A stretch of 64,000 nucleotides of DNA from Marisediminicola senii (GTDB taxonomy: Bacteria; Actinomycetota; Actinomycetes; Actinomycetales; Microbacteriaceae): the NCBI RefSeq assembly GCF_011057645.1, contig NZ_JAALGE010000007.1, positions 16,034 to 80,033 on the forward strand. Direction: 5' to 3'. The notes below the pieces were generated by a model, which was not told the origin of the DNA, searched no databases, and was given only the letters and a program-made list of their open reading frames with translations. The position numbers and the translations under genes are program-made. Positions 39,452-48,623 of this stretch are shown piece by piece; the first letter of the stretch is position 1; the number at the start of each line of letters is the position of its first letter.

Positions 39452-39840
39452 CGGGTCCTGGTCGGACGTTCCTGCGGAGGTGCCGTCATCACTGTCGCCG
39501 GAGCCGCCGAAAACGTGGTCGGTCTCGTGTACGTCTCCGGATACGCAGGCGAAATACCCCGCGAGACCGCAGAACTGCTGGCCGTCGCGCAGCGCCCGCT
39601 CGCCGCCGTCGCCTTCGAGGAGGCGGCACCGGTTGCCGCGTGGGAGTCGAGGCCGGGCTGGAGGCTGGTGTTGCGGGCAGACCGCACCGTCAACCCTGAC
39701 GTCGAGCGGTTCGGATACGAGCGCGCCCACTTCGAGGCGGTGTCCGAGGTCGACGCACCGCACCGCACCTCGCCATGCTGGCGAAGCCCGACGAGGTCGT
39801 CGACGTCATCGAATCGGCGGTGGCCTCGGTGAGCTCCTAG
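39452..39840 (+). pseudogene. Alpha/beta-hydrolase remnant
   Basis: The reading begins at the nucleophile elbow (RVLVGRSCGGAVITVAG, where relatives have VGHSYGG) with no N-terminal part. About 45 residues of the middle seem deleted after YVSGYA, then RETAELLAVAQRPLAAVAFEE and the acid region (RADRTVNPDVERF) are recognisable. Near 39760-39766 the frame shifts: the histidine segment HLAMLAKPDEVVDVIESAV continues in the next frame to a TAG at 39838-39840. With 5' truncation, an internal deletion and a frameshift before the catalytic His, the gene is dead. The preceding 60 bases hold the ctaF terminator. The 114 bases after it (39841-39954) show no gene. Confidence 0.85.
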
Positions 39841-39954
39841 TCCAGCCGCAGCTCGGCACGAGCCGCACACAGAGCAGGCCCAGCTCCGCTCCCGACACGG
39901 CATGGCCTGATCTCGATGCCGGCCTGACCGCGCGACGCCGCGGATTCTGTATTC

Positions 39955-40064
39955 GTGGTGACGACCGCTCAAAGACCCGCCCTGACAGGGCCGACAGATG
40001 CGCAGCAGCGGCGGCTCCGGCAGTCGGAGCGTTCGCGCCACCGGGTGTTCTTCTCTTCCGATGA
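39955..40064 (+). pseudogene. Damaged 5' end of the MFS exporter gene
   Basis: From GTG at 39955 one frame reads VVTTAQRPALTGPTDA, an ordinary MFS N-terminus. Near 40000-40006 the continuation AAAAAPAVGAFAPPGVLLFR lies in another frame, and that frame meets TGA (40062-40064) directly before MWIAGL. Relatives read FRRLWIAGL here, so both a frameshift and a nonsense change have struck this end. Confidence 0.75.
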
Positions 40065-41660
40065 ATGTGGATCGCGGGGCTCCCCAGCAATATCGGCAGC
40101 TGGATGCAGACCGTCGGCGCCCAATGGTTCCTGATTGAGCAGGATGCGTCGCCGGCGGTCATCACGCTGGTCTCCACCGCGGCAGCGGCCCCTGTCCTCC
40201 TGTTCGGCATACCCGCGGGCGTATTGGGGGAGTTCGCGAACCGTCGCCTTCTGCTCATCGGCGTGCAAGCGGTGCAGGTGGTCCTCGCGCTCACCCTCGC
40301 TCTGCTGACAGCCGCAGGCGCGCTGACTCCGTTCCTGCTGCTGGCGCTCACCTTCCTGCTCGGGGCCGCCGCAGCCGTGCAACTTCCCGCTTACCAGGCG
40401 ATCGTTCCCGAGATCGTACCCTCGCGCCTGATCGTCGGGGCTACGTCATTGTCATCGATCGCGGTCAACGTGGCGAGAGCCCTCGGCCCGGCCATCGCGG
40501 GCGTGGTCATCGGAATGCTCGGCATCCCTGTCGTTTTCGCCCTCAACGCGGCCAGTTTCACGGGAATGCTCTTCGTACTGGCCTTCTGGCGAGGCTACCG
40601 GCAGCCGTCGGTCGACCCCGAACCGTTCGGCGCGGCAACGCGGGCGGGCTTGCGCTACGTTGTCAACGCAGGCGTGGTGCGCCGGCTTTACGGGCAGCTG
40701 CTCGTCTTCATTGTTCCGGTCAACGCGCTCTGGGCATTGCTGCCCGTCCTGGCCAGCGGACGACTCGGGCTCGACTCGAACGGCTACGGACTGCTACTCG
40801 CCGCGCTGGGCATCGGCTCGGTCTGCGGGGTCTTCATCATCCCTCGGGTGCGGAGGAGGTGGGGCACGAGTCGGCTGGTGCTCTGGAGCAGCGCGGCCTA
40901 TGGGGCCGGTCTCCGGGCGATCACTGCCACGGTATTCATTCCTGTCATCCTCCCTGTACTGGTTGTCCTCCCTGTACTGGTTGTCGTCGGCATGGCGTGG
41001 ATCGGGGTCATCGCCCCCCTGAACGGTACGGTGCAGAAGTTCCTGCCCCCGTGGGTGCGCGCACGCGGGCTCTCCTTCTATCAGCTGGTCCTGTTCGGCG
41101 GCACCGCCGCCGGCGCCACCCTGAGCGGTGCCTTTGCGAGCGTGGTCGGCGTCGAGACGACTATGACGTATGCGGGCGCGGTGTTGTTGGTGGCCGGTGC
41201 CGTCCTGCTATGGATTCGACCGCTGCTGTCGACGGCTGACAAGAGCCGCGTCAGCGCCCCCATGCCACTGACCGAGGACTCGACCGACCGGACGGTGGGG
41301 GAGCAGTCGCTCGACCCGGGCGGAGCCGTTATGGTGATCGTGCGGTACGAGATCGGCCTCGATGACCGGGCTCGGTTCTTCGAGATCATGCGCCGGATCG
41401 AGAAGAGTCGGCGGCGCACGGGAGCACGCCGCTGGAGCCTCTACGACGACCGTGAGCGACCGGGCATCATGGTCGAAGTGTTCACGGTCGGGTCGTGGCG
41501 CGAGCACCTGAGCCAGCACAGTTCCCGCACCACCGGGTACGACGCCGAAGTCGTGGACGAGGCTCGTTCACTCTCGGCATCGACCCCGATGATCGAGCAC
41601 CTCGTCGCGCCTGTGCAGCGTCCCTGGGTCTCGCGGCAGGCCCCTCGATTCCGGTGCTGA
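40065..41660 (+). CDS. MFS_3-family exporter, probably 5'-truncated
   Basis: 531-aa open frame of the EntS-like MFS family, with about eleven or twelve helices starting WIAGLPSNIGSWMQTVGAQWF and a C-terminal cytoplasmic domain (MVIVRYEIGLDD to MIEHLVAP) that these proteins usually carry. The first ATG lies directly after a stop codon in the same frame, and the expected N-terminal ~35 residues are upstream in broken form, so expression would need re-initiation and TM1 is only just complete. An 18-bp tandem duplication adds six residues in a central helix. Function may be lost. The gene sits in a junction that is otherwise respiratory. Confidence 0.75.
   Translation: MWIAGLPSNIGSWMQTVGAQWFLIEQDASPAVITLVSTAAAAPVLLFGIPAGVLGEFANRRLLLIGVQAVQVVLALTLALLTAAGALTPFLLLALTFLLGAAAAVQLPAYQAIVPEIVPSRLIVGATSLSSIAVNVARALGPAIAGVVIGMLGIPVVFALNAASFTGMLFVLAFWRGYRQPSVDPEPFGAATRAGLRYVVNAGVVRRLYGQLLVFIVPVNALWALLPVLASGRLGLDSNGYGLLLAALGIGSVCGVFIIPRVRRRWGTSRLVLWSSAAYGAGLRAITATVFIPVILPVLVVLPVLVVVGMAWIGVIAPLNGTVQKFLPPWVRARGLSFYQLVLFGGTAAGATLSGAFASVVGVETTMTYAGAVLLVAGAVLLWIRPLLSTADKSRVSAPMPLTEDSTDRTVGEQSLDPGGAVMVIVRYEIGLDDRARFFEIMRRIEKSRRRTGARRWSLYDDRERPGIMVEVFTVGSWREHLSQHSSRTTGYDAEVVDEARSLSASTPMIEHLVAPVQRPWVSRQAPRFRC
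40949..40984 (+). repeat. 18-bp tandem duplication in the MFS gene
   Basis: Two identical adjacent copies of cctccctgtactggttgt give the protein repeat LPVLVVLPVLVV in a membrane helix. The exact identity suggests a recent slippage event. Confidence 0.9.
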
Positions 41661-41693
41661 TGCGCCTGCGCGATTCCCAGACTGCGATTAACG

Positions 41694-41728
41694 CACGAAC
41701 GGGACATCGGATCGATGTCCCGTTCGTG
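41694..41728. terminator. Strong bidirectional hairpin between MFS gene and qcrB
   Basis: Perfect 16-bp arms (41694-41709 and 41713-41728) with a 3-nt loop lie between convergent genes. An outer pair taacgc / gcgtta brackets it. There is no long T-tract, but stability should be very high. It probably ends the ctaE-qcrCAB transcript. Confidence 0.75.
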
Positions 41729-41743
41729 AGCGCGTATCCCGCG

Positions 41744-43384
41744 TTAGTGGTTGCTGTGCTCCCGCTCCAGCTCGGTCGACGTGACCGGGGCGATGCGGTC
41801 CTCGAAGAACCAGGACGAGAGTCCGGCGCGCGCACGCTGGGCGAGGGTGATGCGTCCTCGCTCGTCCGGACGGATCATCAGCGGCTTGTAGTCGAGGTAG
41901 CTCACGAGCTTCCAGCGCTCGTACTCGTCGAGCTGCTCGTGTACCTCGATGTAGGCACCACCCGGGAGGCGGACGATGCGGCCGGACTCGAAGCCGTGCA
42001 GGGCGATCTCGCGGTCCTTCTTCTGCAGTCCGAGGCAGATGCGCTTCGTGAGGAAGTACGCGATCACCGGTCCGATGAAGAGCAGCCACCTCATGGTCAC
42101 GATGGTGCCTTCGATGGTCACGAAGAAGTGCGTCGCGATCAGGTCGGAGCTTGCAGCGGCCCATAGCACGGCATAGAACGTGACGCCGGCAGCACCGATG
42201 GCGGTGCGCACCGGGGCGTTGCGCGGACGCTCCGCAATGTGGTGCTCGCGCTTGTCGCCCGTGATCCAGGCTTCGATGAAGGGGTAGAACATCACCAGGC
42301 CGAGGAAGACCGGCAGCACCATGAGGGGGACGAGAACGCCCATCGCGTAGGTGTAGCCGAGGAACACGATGTCGAACCCGGGCATGAGCCGCAAGGCGCC
42401 GTCGGCGAAGCCGATGTACCAGTCAGGCTGGGTTCCGGCGGAGACGGGGCTCGGGTCGTACGGACCGTAGTTCCAGATCGGGTTGATGGTAAAGAAGGCA
42501 CCCATCAGCATCAGGATGCCGAAGACGACGAAGAAGAATCCACCGGCCTTGGCGGCGAATGCCGGCATGACCGGAATTCCCACGACGTTGTCATTCGTGC
42601 GGCCGGGGCCGGCGAACTGGGTGTGCTTGTTGATGATGAGGAGCAGGAGGTGCGCACCCAGTGCGGCGATCAAGATCGCCGGCAGCAGCAGGATGTGCAG
42701 TACGAACAGGCGTGGGATCACGTCGACCCCGGGGAACTCGCCGCCAAACAATAGCCACGAGATCCAGGTGCCGATCAGCGGGATGGCCTTGACCATGCCG
42801 TCGATGATGCGGAGGCCGTTACCCGAGAGCAGGTCGTCGGGGAGCGAGTAGCCGGTGAAACCCTCGGCCATGGCCAGGATGAACAGAACGAAGCCGATCA
42901 CCCAGTTCAGCTCGCGTGGCTTGCGGAACGCACCCGTGAAGAAGACGCGCAGCATGTGGAGGCCGATGGCCGCGATGAAGAGCAGCGCAGCCCAGTGGTG
43001 CACCTGGCGCATGAGCAGGCCGCCGCGGATGTCGAACGAGAGGTCGAGCGACGACGCCATGGCTGCCGACATCTCGAGGCCCTTGAGCGGAACGTAGGAA
43101 CCCTCGTATTCGACCTCGGTCATTGACGGGTCGTAGAAGAATGTGAGGAAGGTGCCCGTCAGCAGGATGACCACGAAGCTGTAGAGCGCCACCTCGCCGA
43201 GCATGAACGACCAGTGGTCGGGGAAGACCTTGCGGCCGAGCTCCTTGACGGCACCCGAGATGCTCGTGCGCTCGTCGAGGTAGTTCGCTGCGGCGCCAGT
43301 GAAGCGCTGGCCACGGCTCGGCGTCGGCTTCGACATGGGCGCGGTGGTTTCGGGGGTGGCAGATGTTGCTGCGGTGGTGCTCAT
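41744..43384 (-). CDS. qcrB: Cytochrome b subunit of the bcc complex
   Basis: 546-aa membrane subunit binding two haems b and quinol. The Qo motif is PDWY (TQPDWYIGF). Haem-ligand histidines lie in RQVHHWAALLF and in the later FVLHILLLPAILIAALGAHL region. The C-terminal extension of about 120 residues is typical of actinobacterial QcrB. It is the last gene of ctaE-qcrC-qcrA-qcrB and overlaps qcrA by ATGA. Confidence 0.97.
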   Translation of the reverse strand: MSTTAATSATPETTAPMSKPTPSRGQRFTGAAANYLDERTSISGAVKELGRKVFPDHWSFMLGEVALYSFVVILLTGTFLTFFYDPSMTEVEYEGSYVPLKGLEMSAAMASSLDLSFDIRGGLLMRQVHHWAALLFIAAIGLHMLRVFFTGAFRKPRELNWVIGFVLFILAMAEGFTGYSLPDDLLSGNGLRIIDGMVKAIPLIGTWISWLLFGGEFPGVDVIPRLFVLHILLLPAILIAALGAHLLLLIINKHTQFAGPGRTNDNVVGIPVMPAFAAKAGGFFFVVFGILMLMGAFFTINPIWNYGPYDPSPVSAGTQPDWYIGFADGALRLMPGFDIVFLGYTYAMGVLVPLMVLPVFLGLVMFYPFIEAWITGDKREHHIAERPRNAPVRTAIGAAGVTFYAVLWAAASSDLIATHFFVTIEGTIVTMRWLLFIGPVIAYFLTKRICLGLQKKDREIALHGFESGRIVRLPGGAYIEVHEQLDEYERWKLVSYLDYKPLMIRPDERGRITLAQRARAGLSSWFFEDRIAPVTSTELEREHSNH

Positions 43385-44439
43385 GAGCGTTCCCAGTAGC
43401 TAGGACCGACAGGCTCCAAGAAGCCCGACTGGGCAACGAGGTAACCTTCGGCATCGACGGCGATTGGCAGTTGGGGGAGGGGACGGCTAGCCGGCCCGAA
43501 GATCACCTTGCAGTGATCCTTGACGTCGAATGTCGACTGGTGGCAGGGGCAGAGAAGGTGGTGCGTCTGCTGCTCGTAGAGGGCCACCGGGCACCCCACG
43601 TGCGTGCATATCTTCGAGTATGCAACTATTCCCTGATAGGACCAGTCGGTGCGCTCTGGGAGTTCGTTGAGATCCTCGGGCTTGAGGCGCATGAGCAGCA
43701 CTGCCGCCTTCGCCTTCTCCTCCAGCTTGTGCTCCGATTCGAGCAGGCCCTCGGGGATTACGTGGTAGACCGAGCCGAGAGTGACCTCGGAGGCCAGGAT
43801 CGGGGTACCGGTAGGGTCGCGAGTCAACCGGGTGCCGCTGTCCCACATGGTGACTTCGAGGGCCGCCGCGGGGTTGCCGGCAGGACCGAGGTCACGGAAC
43901 AGGATGATCGCCGGGATCGGCGTGGCGATCAGGGCACCGATGAGACTGTTGCGGATCAGCGCACGCCGCCCGAAACCGGACTCCTCGTTGCCGAGTTCGA
44001 AGATCTCGACGGCGCGGGCGCGAGTCTCATCGGTGCCCCTGGTCGGGTGACGCATCTCGATGATCTCGTCGCCGCGCATGAGGCTCTTCGCCCAGTAGAT
44101 GGCTCCGATACCGATGCCGAGGAGGCCCAACGCGATGGCCGAACCCAGGAGGGCCGTGGTGATGCGAACATAAGCGGCTCCCTCCGTATCGATCGGGATG
44201 GCCGCATAGGCAGCCACTGCCAGCACGCTGCCGATGATCGATACGTAGAAGAGCGTGTAGACGCGGCGTTCCGCCTGCTTGTTCTTCTTCGGGTCGATGT
44301 CGGTGACCCGAAGGCGGTGGGGCGGCAACCCGGGGTTGACGAACGCGTCGGAACGCTCCACTGCCGTGCCGGGAGCAGGCATGTTCCGCTCGAGAGCGGA
44401 GCCGGCATCGGCGTGTTCACCGGTGTCGTGCTGTGCCAT
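43381..44439 (-). CDS. qcrA: Rieske iron-sulfur subunit of the bcc complex
   Basis: 352-aa subunit with three membrane helices (an actinobacterial feature) and a C-terminal Rieske domain. The 2Fe-2S ligands are in CTHVGCPVAL and CPCHQSTFD. Electrons pass from quinol to QcrC. The N-terminal part before the first helix is about 65 residues, hydrophilic. It starts 84 bp after qcrC. Confidence 0.96.
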   Translation of the reverse strand: MAQHDTGEHADAGSALERNMPAPGTAVERSDAFVNPGLPPHRLRVTDIDPKKNKQAERRVYTLFYVSIIGSVLAVAAYAAIPIDTEGAAYVRITTALLGSAIALGLLGIGIGAIYWAKSLMRGDEIIEMRHPTRGTDETRARAVEIFELGNEESGFGRRALIRNSLIGALIATPIPAIILFRDLGPAGNPAAALEVTMWDSGTRLTRDPTGTPILASEVTLGSVYHVIPEGLLESEHKLEEKAKAAVLLMRLKPEDLNELPERTDWSYQGIVAYSKICTHVGCPVALYEQQTHHLLCPCHQSTFDVKDHCKVIFGPASRPLPQLPIAVDAEGYLVAQSGFLEPVGPSYWERS

Positions 44440-44523
44440 GGTCGTACCTTTCGCGCTGCGCTGTGATGCTGGGTATGAATTTGTGAACTGCCGATGACGC
44501 TGCCCGGAATGAACCGGGGTCGA

Positions 44524-45330
44524 TCAGTTGGATTTCGCTGCAATCCAGACCGTGACGGCCACGATCGCGCCGAGACCGAAGATCCAGACGAAGAGTCCTT
44601 CAGAGACCGGACCGAGGCTGCCGAGGTCGAAGCCGCCGGGGGAGGGGTTGTCCTCGAGGTACTTGAGGTAGGTGATGATGTCGGCCTTCTCCTGCGGGGA
44701 GATGTTCAGGTCGTTGAATACCGGCATGTTCTGCGGGCCGGTCACCATCGCTTCATACACGTGGACCGGCTCGACGCCATCGAGCGACGGGGCGTATTTG
44801 CCCTCGGTGAGAGCGCCACCGGCACCTGCGACGTTGTGGCACATCGCGCAGTTGATGCGGAAGAGCTCCGCTCCCAACGTGGCGTCGCCGTCGCCCTGGA
44901 GGTACTCGTCGCTGGGGATGGCCGGACCGGGGGCCAGCGATGCAACGTAGGCCGCCATCGCGTCGGTCTGGTCCTGCGTGAACTGCACGGGCTTCTGCTC
45001 TGCCTGCGGGCCGGACGCGGCCAGTGGCATGCGTCCGGTTCCGACCTGGAAGTCGACCGATGCGGCGCCGACGCCGTAGAGGCTCGGTCCCGCCTCGGTG
45101 CCCTGCACGTCGAGGCCGTGGCACGTTGCGCAGTTGGAGGCGAAGAGCTTCTCGCCCTCTTCGATCATGGTCTGCGTGACCGCCGTGGTCTCGGCTGCCG
45201 CGGTCGACGTGAACATCGCGTAGGCGCCGCCGGTGGTGATGAGTCCGACGAGGATCAGCGCGACGGACGCGAGAGGATGACGCCGACCCGAGTTACCCCG
45301 CTTGGCTGTGGTGGATGTGGTTCTGCTCAT
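44524..45330 (-). CDS. qcrC: Dihaem cytochrome c subunit of the bcc complex
   Basis: 268-aa subunit with two c-type haem sites, CATCHG and CAMCHN, held outside the membrane between an N-terminal anchor (ASVALILVGLITTGGAYAMF) and a C-terminal helix. Two covalently bound haems let the bcc-aa3 supercomplex work without soluble cytochrome c. It starts 21 bp after ctaE. Confidence 0.97.
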   Translation of the reverse strand: MSRTTSTTAKRGNSGRRHPLASVALILVGLITTGGAYAMFTSTAAAETTAVTQTMIEEGEKLFASNCATCHGLDVQGTEAGPSLYGVGAASVDFQVGTGRMPLAASGPQAEQKPVQFTQDQTDAMAAYVASLAPGPAIPSDEYLQGDGDATLGAELFRINCAMCHNVAGAGGALTEGKYAPSLDGVEPVHVYEAMVTGPQNMPVFNDLNISPQEKADIITYLKYLEDNPSPGGFDLGSLGPVSEGLFVWIFGLGAIVAVTVWIAAKSN

Positions 45331-45351
45331 GCTGACTGAGTGTCCCGATTC

Positions 45352-45981
45352 CTATTTGAGTACGTAAATGACGAGGAACAGTCCGATCCACACCACATCG
45401 ACGAAGTGCCAGTAGTACGAAACAACGATTGCTCGCGTCGCTTCTTTGTGGCCGAAGTTCTTCACGCTGAACGCTGTTGCGATCACGATGAGGAAGGCGA
45501 TGAGGCCACCGGTGACGTGCAGGCCGTGGAAGCCGGTGGTGAGGTAGAACGCAGATCCGTAGGAGCTGGAGGCCAACGTCAGGCCCTCATGCACGAGCTC
45601 GGCGTATTCGAAGATCTGGCCGGTGACGAAGATCGCACCCATGGCGTAGGTGAGGAAGAACCACTCGACCATGCCCCACTGGGAGATCTTCCAGCCCGTG
45701 GCGCGCGGCTGCAGTCGCTCCGCCGCGAACACGCCGAACTGGCAGGTCACCGACGACAGGACCAGGATCGTCGTGTTGACGAGCGCGAACGGGATGTTCA
45801 GGAGTGCGGAATCCTGGCTCCATACCTCGGGTGAGGTGGAGCGGAGTGTGAAGTAGATCGCGAAGAGGCCGGCGAAGAACATGACTTCGCTACCGAGCCA
45901 CACGATGGTGCCGACCGCGACAACGCTCGGTCGATTGACTACGGGGGCTCCGACTGAGCGGTTAAGAGAGGCTGTGGACAC
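45352..45981 (-). CDS. ctaE: Cytochrome c oxidase subunit III
   Basis: 209-aa membrane subunit with five helices; blocks [42 protein letters not shown] and [19 protein letters not shown] are diagnostic. The start is set at GTG 45981: a CATAAT box ends 6 nt upstream, consistent with a leaderless message, and the GGGGAG next to it is too close to act as a normal Shine-Dalgarno. An earlier GTG at 46020 would add 13 residues of unlikely sequence. It heads the qcr operon. Confidence 0.94.
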   Translation of the reverse strand: MSTASLNRSVGAPVVNRPSVVAVGTIVWLGSEVMFFAGLFAIYFTLRSTSPEVWSQDSALLNIPFALVNTTILVLSSVTCQFGVFAAERLQPRATGWKISQWGMVEWFFLTYAMGAIFVTGQIFEYAELVHEGLTLASSSYGSAFYLTTGFHGLHVTGGLIAFLIVIATAFSVKNFGHKEATRAIVVSYYWHFVDVVWIGLFLVIYVLK

Positions 45982-45987
45982 CTCCCC

Positions 45988-45993
45988 ATTATG
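45988..45993 (-). promoter_or_regulatory. -10 box of the ctaE-qcrCAB operon
   Basis: CATAAT on the minus strand ends 6 nt before the GTG at 45981, supporting a leaderless start. A clear -35 is not seen. Confidence 0.45.
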
Positions 45994-46045
45994 TCCGATC
46001 AGGCGGCACCCGATTGTCACCGCGCGGACAGATTGAGAGCAAAGC

Positions 46046-46051
46046 TAGGAT
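46046..46051 (+). promoter_or_regulatory. -10 box of trpD, leaderless geometry
   Basis: TAGGAT ends 7 nt before the trpD ATG at 46059, supporting that start over an in-frame one 45 bp upstream. No trp attenuator is visible. Confidence 0.5.
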
Positions 46052-46058
46052 CGCAGGC

Positions 46059-47111
46059 ATGCCTTCCCCGCTCTCGTGGCCCTCGATTCTCAGCGCTTTG
46101 CTCGATGGCGAGGACCTGGCTATCAGTGAAGCATCATGGGCCATGCAGGAAGTGATGTCCGGGGCCGCCACACCTGCCCAATTGGCCGCTTTTCTCGTCA
46201 GTTTGCGCGCGAAGGGCGAGACCGTCGACGAGATCGTCGGGTTTCGCGATGCCATCCTCGACAACGCCGTTCCGCTGGGAATCAGCCCCATGGCGCTGGA
46301 TATCGTGGGCACGGGGGGCGATCGGTTCGGAACCGTCAACGTGTCGACCATGGCATCGGTGGTCGCCGCGGCATCCGGAGCCCCCGTCGCCAAGCACGGG
46401 AACAGGGCTGCCAGCTCGCAGTCGGGGTCGTCCGACGTGCTCGCGGCGCTCGGCATCGACCTCGACCTCAGCGCTGCCAGGGTGGCGGAGGTCTTCGAGG
46501 AGACCGGCATCACGTTCGCCTTCGCGACCATGTTCCACCCGGGATTCGGCCACGCGGGCGCGGTGCGCCGCGAGCTCGGCATCCCCACGGTGTTCAACTT
46601 CCTCGGACCGCTGTGCAACCCGGCCCGTCCCGAGGCGTCGGCAGTCGGCGTTGCGCACCTCGACAAGGTGCCGCTGATCGTCGGGGTGTTCCGCACCAGG
46701 GGAGCGACGGCACTGGTGTTCAGGGGTGACGACGGCCTCGACGAGCTCACGACCACCGGTCACAGCCACATCTGGGAGATCTCGCGCGGCGCCGTGACCG
46801 AGCACGACCTCGACCCGCGCGACCTGGGCATCGCCCGGGCGCGGATCGAGGATTTGGTTGGCGGTGACCCCGAGCACAACGCGGCAATCGCCAGGGCCAC
46901 TCTCGCGGGGGAGTCCGGCCCGGTTCGCGACATCGTGCTGCTCAATGCGGCCGCGGGGCTGGTGGCCTGGAACCTGGCCCGGAACCCCGAAGAAGGCCGC
47001 ACCCCGATCCTCGATCGGTTTGCGGCCTCCATGGCGGTGGCCGCCGCGACCGTGGACTCGGGAGCGGCGATTGCCAAGCTCGACGAGTGGGTCGCGGCGA
47101 CCAACAGGTAG
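46059..47111 (+). CDS. trpD: Anthranilate phosphoribosyltransferase
   Basis: 350-aa enzyme joining anthranilate and PRPP in tryptophan synthesis. The PRPP loop GTGGDRFGTVNVST, KHGNRAASSQSGSSD, FAFATMFHPGFGHAG and FNFLGPLCNPARP are intact. The gene is separate from other trp genes here and lies beside ctaE, a neighbourhood seen in other actinobacteria. Its stop codon directly abuts the stop of the convergent glpK. Confidence 0.95.
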   Translation: MPSPLSWPSILSALLDGEDLAISEASWAMQEVMSGAATPAQLAAFLVSLRAKGETVDEIVGFRDAILDNAVPLGISPMALDIVGTGGDRFGTVNVSTMASVVAAASGAPVAKHGNRAASSQSGSSDVLAALGIDLDLSAARVAEVFEETGITFAFATMFHPGFGHAGAVRRELGIPTVFNFLGPLCNPARPEASAVGVAHLDKVPLIVGVFRTRGATALVFRGDDGLDELTTTGHSHIWEISRGAVTEHDLDPRDLGIARARIEDLVGGDPEHNAAIARATLAGESGPVRDIVLLNAAAGLVAWNLARNPEEGRTPILDRFAASMAVAAATVDSGAAIAKLDEWVAATNR

Positions 47112-48623
47112 TTACGACACGTCGTCGTCGACCCAGTCCAGGGTCTTGGTGACGGCCTTCTTCCAGTTGCGCATGAGGCGCTGGCGCTCCTCGTCGTCGA
47201 GGTCGGGTGTCCAGCGGCTGTCTTCCTGCCAGTTCTTGCGCAGGTCGTCGAGGTCCTTCCAGAAGCCGACGGCGAGTCCCGCGGCGTACGCGGCCCCCAG
47301 CGCCGTGGTCTCGGCGACCACCGGACGGATGACCGGTACTCCGATGATGTCGGCCTGGAACTGCATGAGCAGCTCATTCGCGATCATCCCACCGTCGACC
47401 TTGAGTTCGGAGAGGTCGACGCCGGAGTCTGCGTTGACGGCGTCGAGCACCTCGCGGGTCTGGAATGCCGTCGCCTCGAGGGCCGCCCTCGCGATGTGTC
47501 CCTTGTTGACGTACCGGGTGAGGCCGACGATCGCGCCACGCGCATCCGGTCGCCAATAGGGGGCGAACAGGCCGCTGAAGGCGGGCACGATGTAGACCCC
47601 GCCGTTGTCATCGACGGTCTTGGCGAGGGTCTCGATCTCGGCTGCGGTCGAGATGAGCCCGAGGTTGTCGCGCAGCCACTGCACCAGCGAGCCGGTGACG
47701 GCGATCGATCCCTCGAGGGCATAGTGCGGCTTGGCATCCCCGAGCTTGTAGCCGAGGGTGGTGAGCAGGCCGTTCTTCGACCGTACGATCTCCTCGCCGG
47801 TGTTGAAGATGAGGAAGTTACCCGTGCCGTAGGTGTTCTTTGACTCGCCGGTGTCGAATGCTGCCTGCCCGAACGTGGCCGCCTGCTGGTCGCCGAGGAT
47901 GCCGGCGATCGGCACCTCCCTGAGGAGGCTGGAACTGGAGACGTGTCCGTAGACCTCGGATGAGCTCTTGATCTCGGGGAGCATCGACCGCGGCACGCCG
48001 AAGTCGGCGAGGATCGCGTCATCCCACTGCAGGGTCTCCAGGTCCATGAAGAGGGTGCGCGACGCGTTCGTGACGTCGGTGATGTGCACGCCGCCGTCGA
48101 CGCCACCGGTGAGGTTCCAGACCAACCAGGAGTCCGTCGTGCCGAAGAGCAGGTCGCCCGCCTCGGCCTTCTCGCGAGCGCCGTCGACGTTCTCGAGAAT
48201 CCAGACGATCTTCGTACCTGAGAAGTAGGTGGCCAGCGGCAGACCGACCTTCTCCTTGTAGCGCTCCGGGTCGCCATCGGCGAGGCGGTCGACGATGCCC
48301 TGCGTTCGGGTGTCCTGCCAGACGATGGCGTTGTAGACGGGCTTTCCGGTGGTCTTGTCCCAGACGACGGCAGTCTCGCGCTGGTTGGTGATGCCCACCG
48401 CCTTGATGTTGTGCCGGGTGATGTTGGCCTTGGACAACGCCTGGCCGATCACTTCGCGGGTGTTGTTCCAGATCTCGGTCGCGTCGTGCTCGACCCACCC
48501 GGCCCTGGGGAAGATCTGCTCGTGTTCGAGTTGCCCGGTGGCGACGATCGAACCGGAGCTGTCGAAGATGATGGACCGGGTGCTGGTGGTGCCCTGGTCG
48601 ATGGAGAGTATGTAGTCGGTCAT
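47112..48623 (-). CDS. glpK: Glycerol kinase
   Basis: FGGY-family kinase of 503 aa making glycerol 3-phosphate. The N-terminal ATP site [48 protein letters not shown] and the C-terminal [16 protein letters not shown] are conserved. GAGAGG precedes the ATG. It is downstream of glpF on the same strand with a 117-bp gap that shows no gene. No glycerol 3-phosphate dehydrogenase is in the window. Confidence 0.97.
   Translation of the reverse strand: MTDYILSIDQGTTSTRSIIFDSSGSIVATGQLEHEQIFPRAGWVEHDATEIWNNTREVIGQALSKANITRHNIKAVGITNQRETAVVWDKTTGKPVYNAIVWQDTRTQGIVDRLADGDPERYKEKVGLPLATYFSGTKIVWILENVDGAREKAEAGDLLFGTTDSWLVWNLTGGVDGGVHITDVTNASRTLFMDLETLQWDDAILADFGVPRSMLPEIKSSSEVYGHVSSSSLLREVPIAGILGDQQAATFGQAAFDTGESKNTYGTGNFLIFNTGEEIVRSKNGLLTTLGYKLGDAKPHYALEGSIAVTGSLVQWLRDNLGLISTAAEIETLAKTVDDNGGVYIVPAFSGLFAPYWRPDARGAIVGLTRYVNKGHIARAALEATAFQTREVLDAVNADSGVDLSELKVDGGMIANELLMQFQADIIGVPVIRPVVAETTALGAAYAAGLAVGFWKDLDDLRKNWQEDSRWTPDLDDEERQRLMRNWKKAVTKTLDWVDDDVS

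Noticed and set aside
39390..41743. A transposon or insertion sequence at the damaged-gene island
   Set aside because: No transposase fragment, terminal inverted repeats or target duplications were seen; the inverted repeats at the edges look like terminators.
45982..46020. A longer ctaE start at GTG 46020
   Set aside because: It lacks a ribosome site, adds 13 residues of unlikely sequence and runs through a good -10 box that fits the start at 45981.
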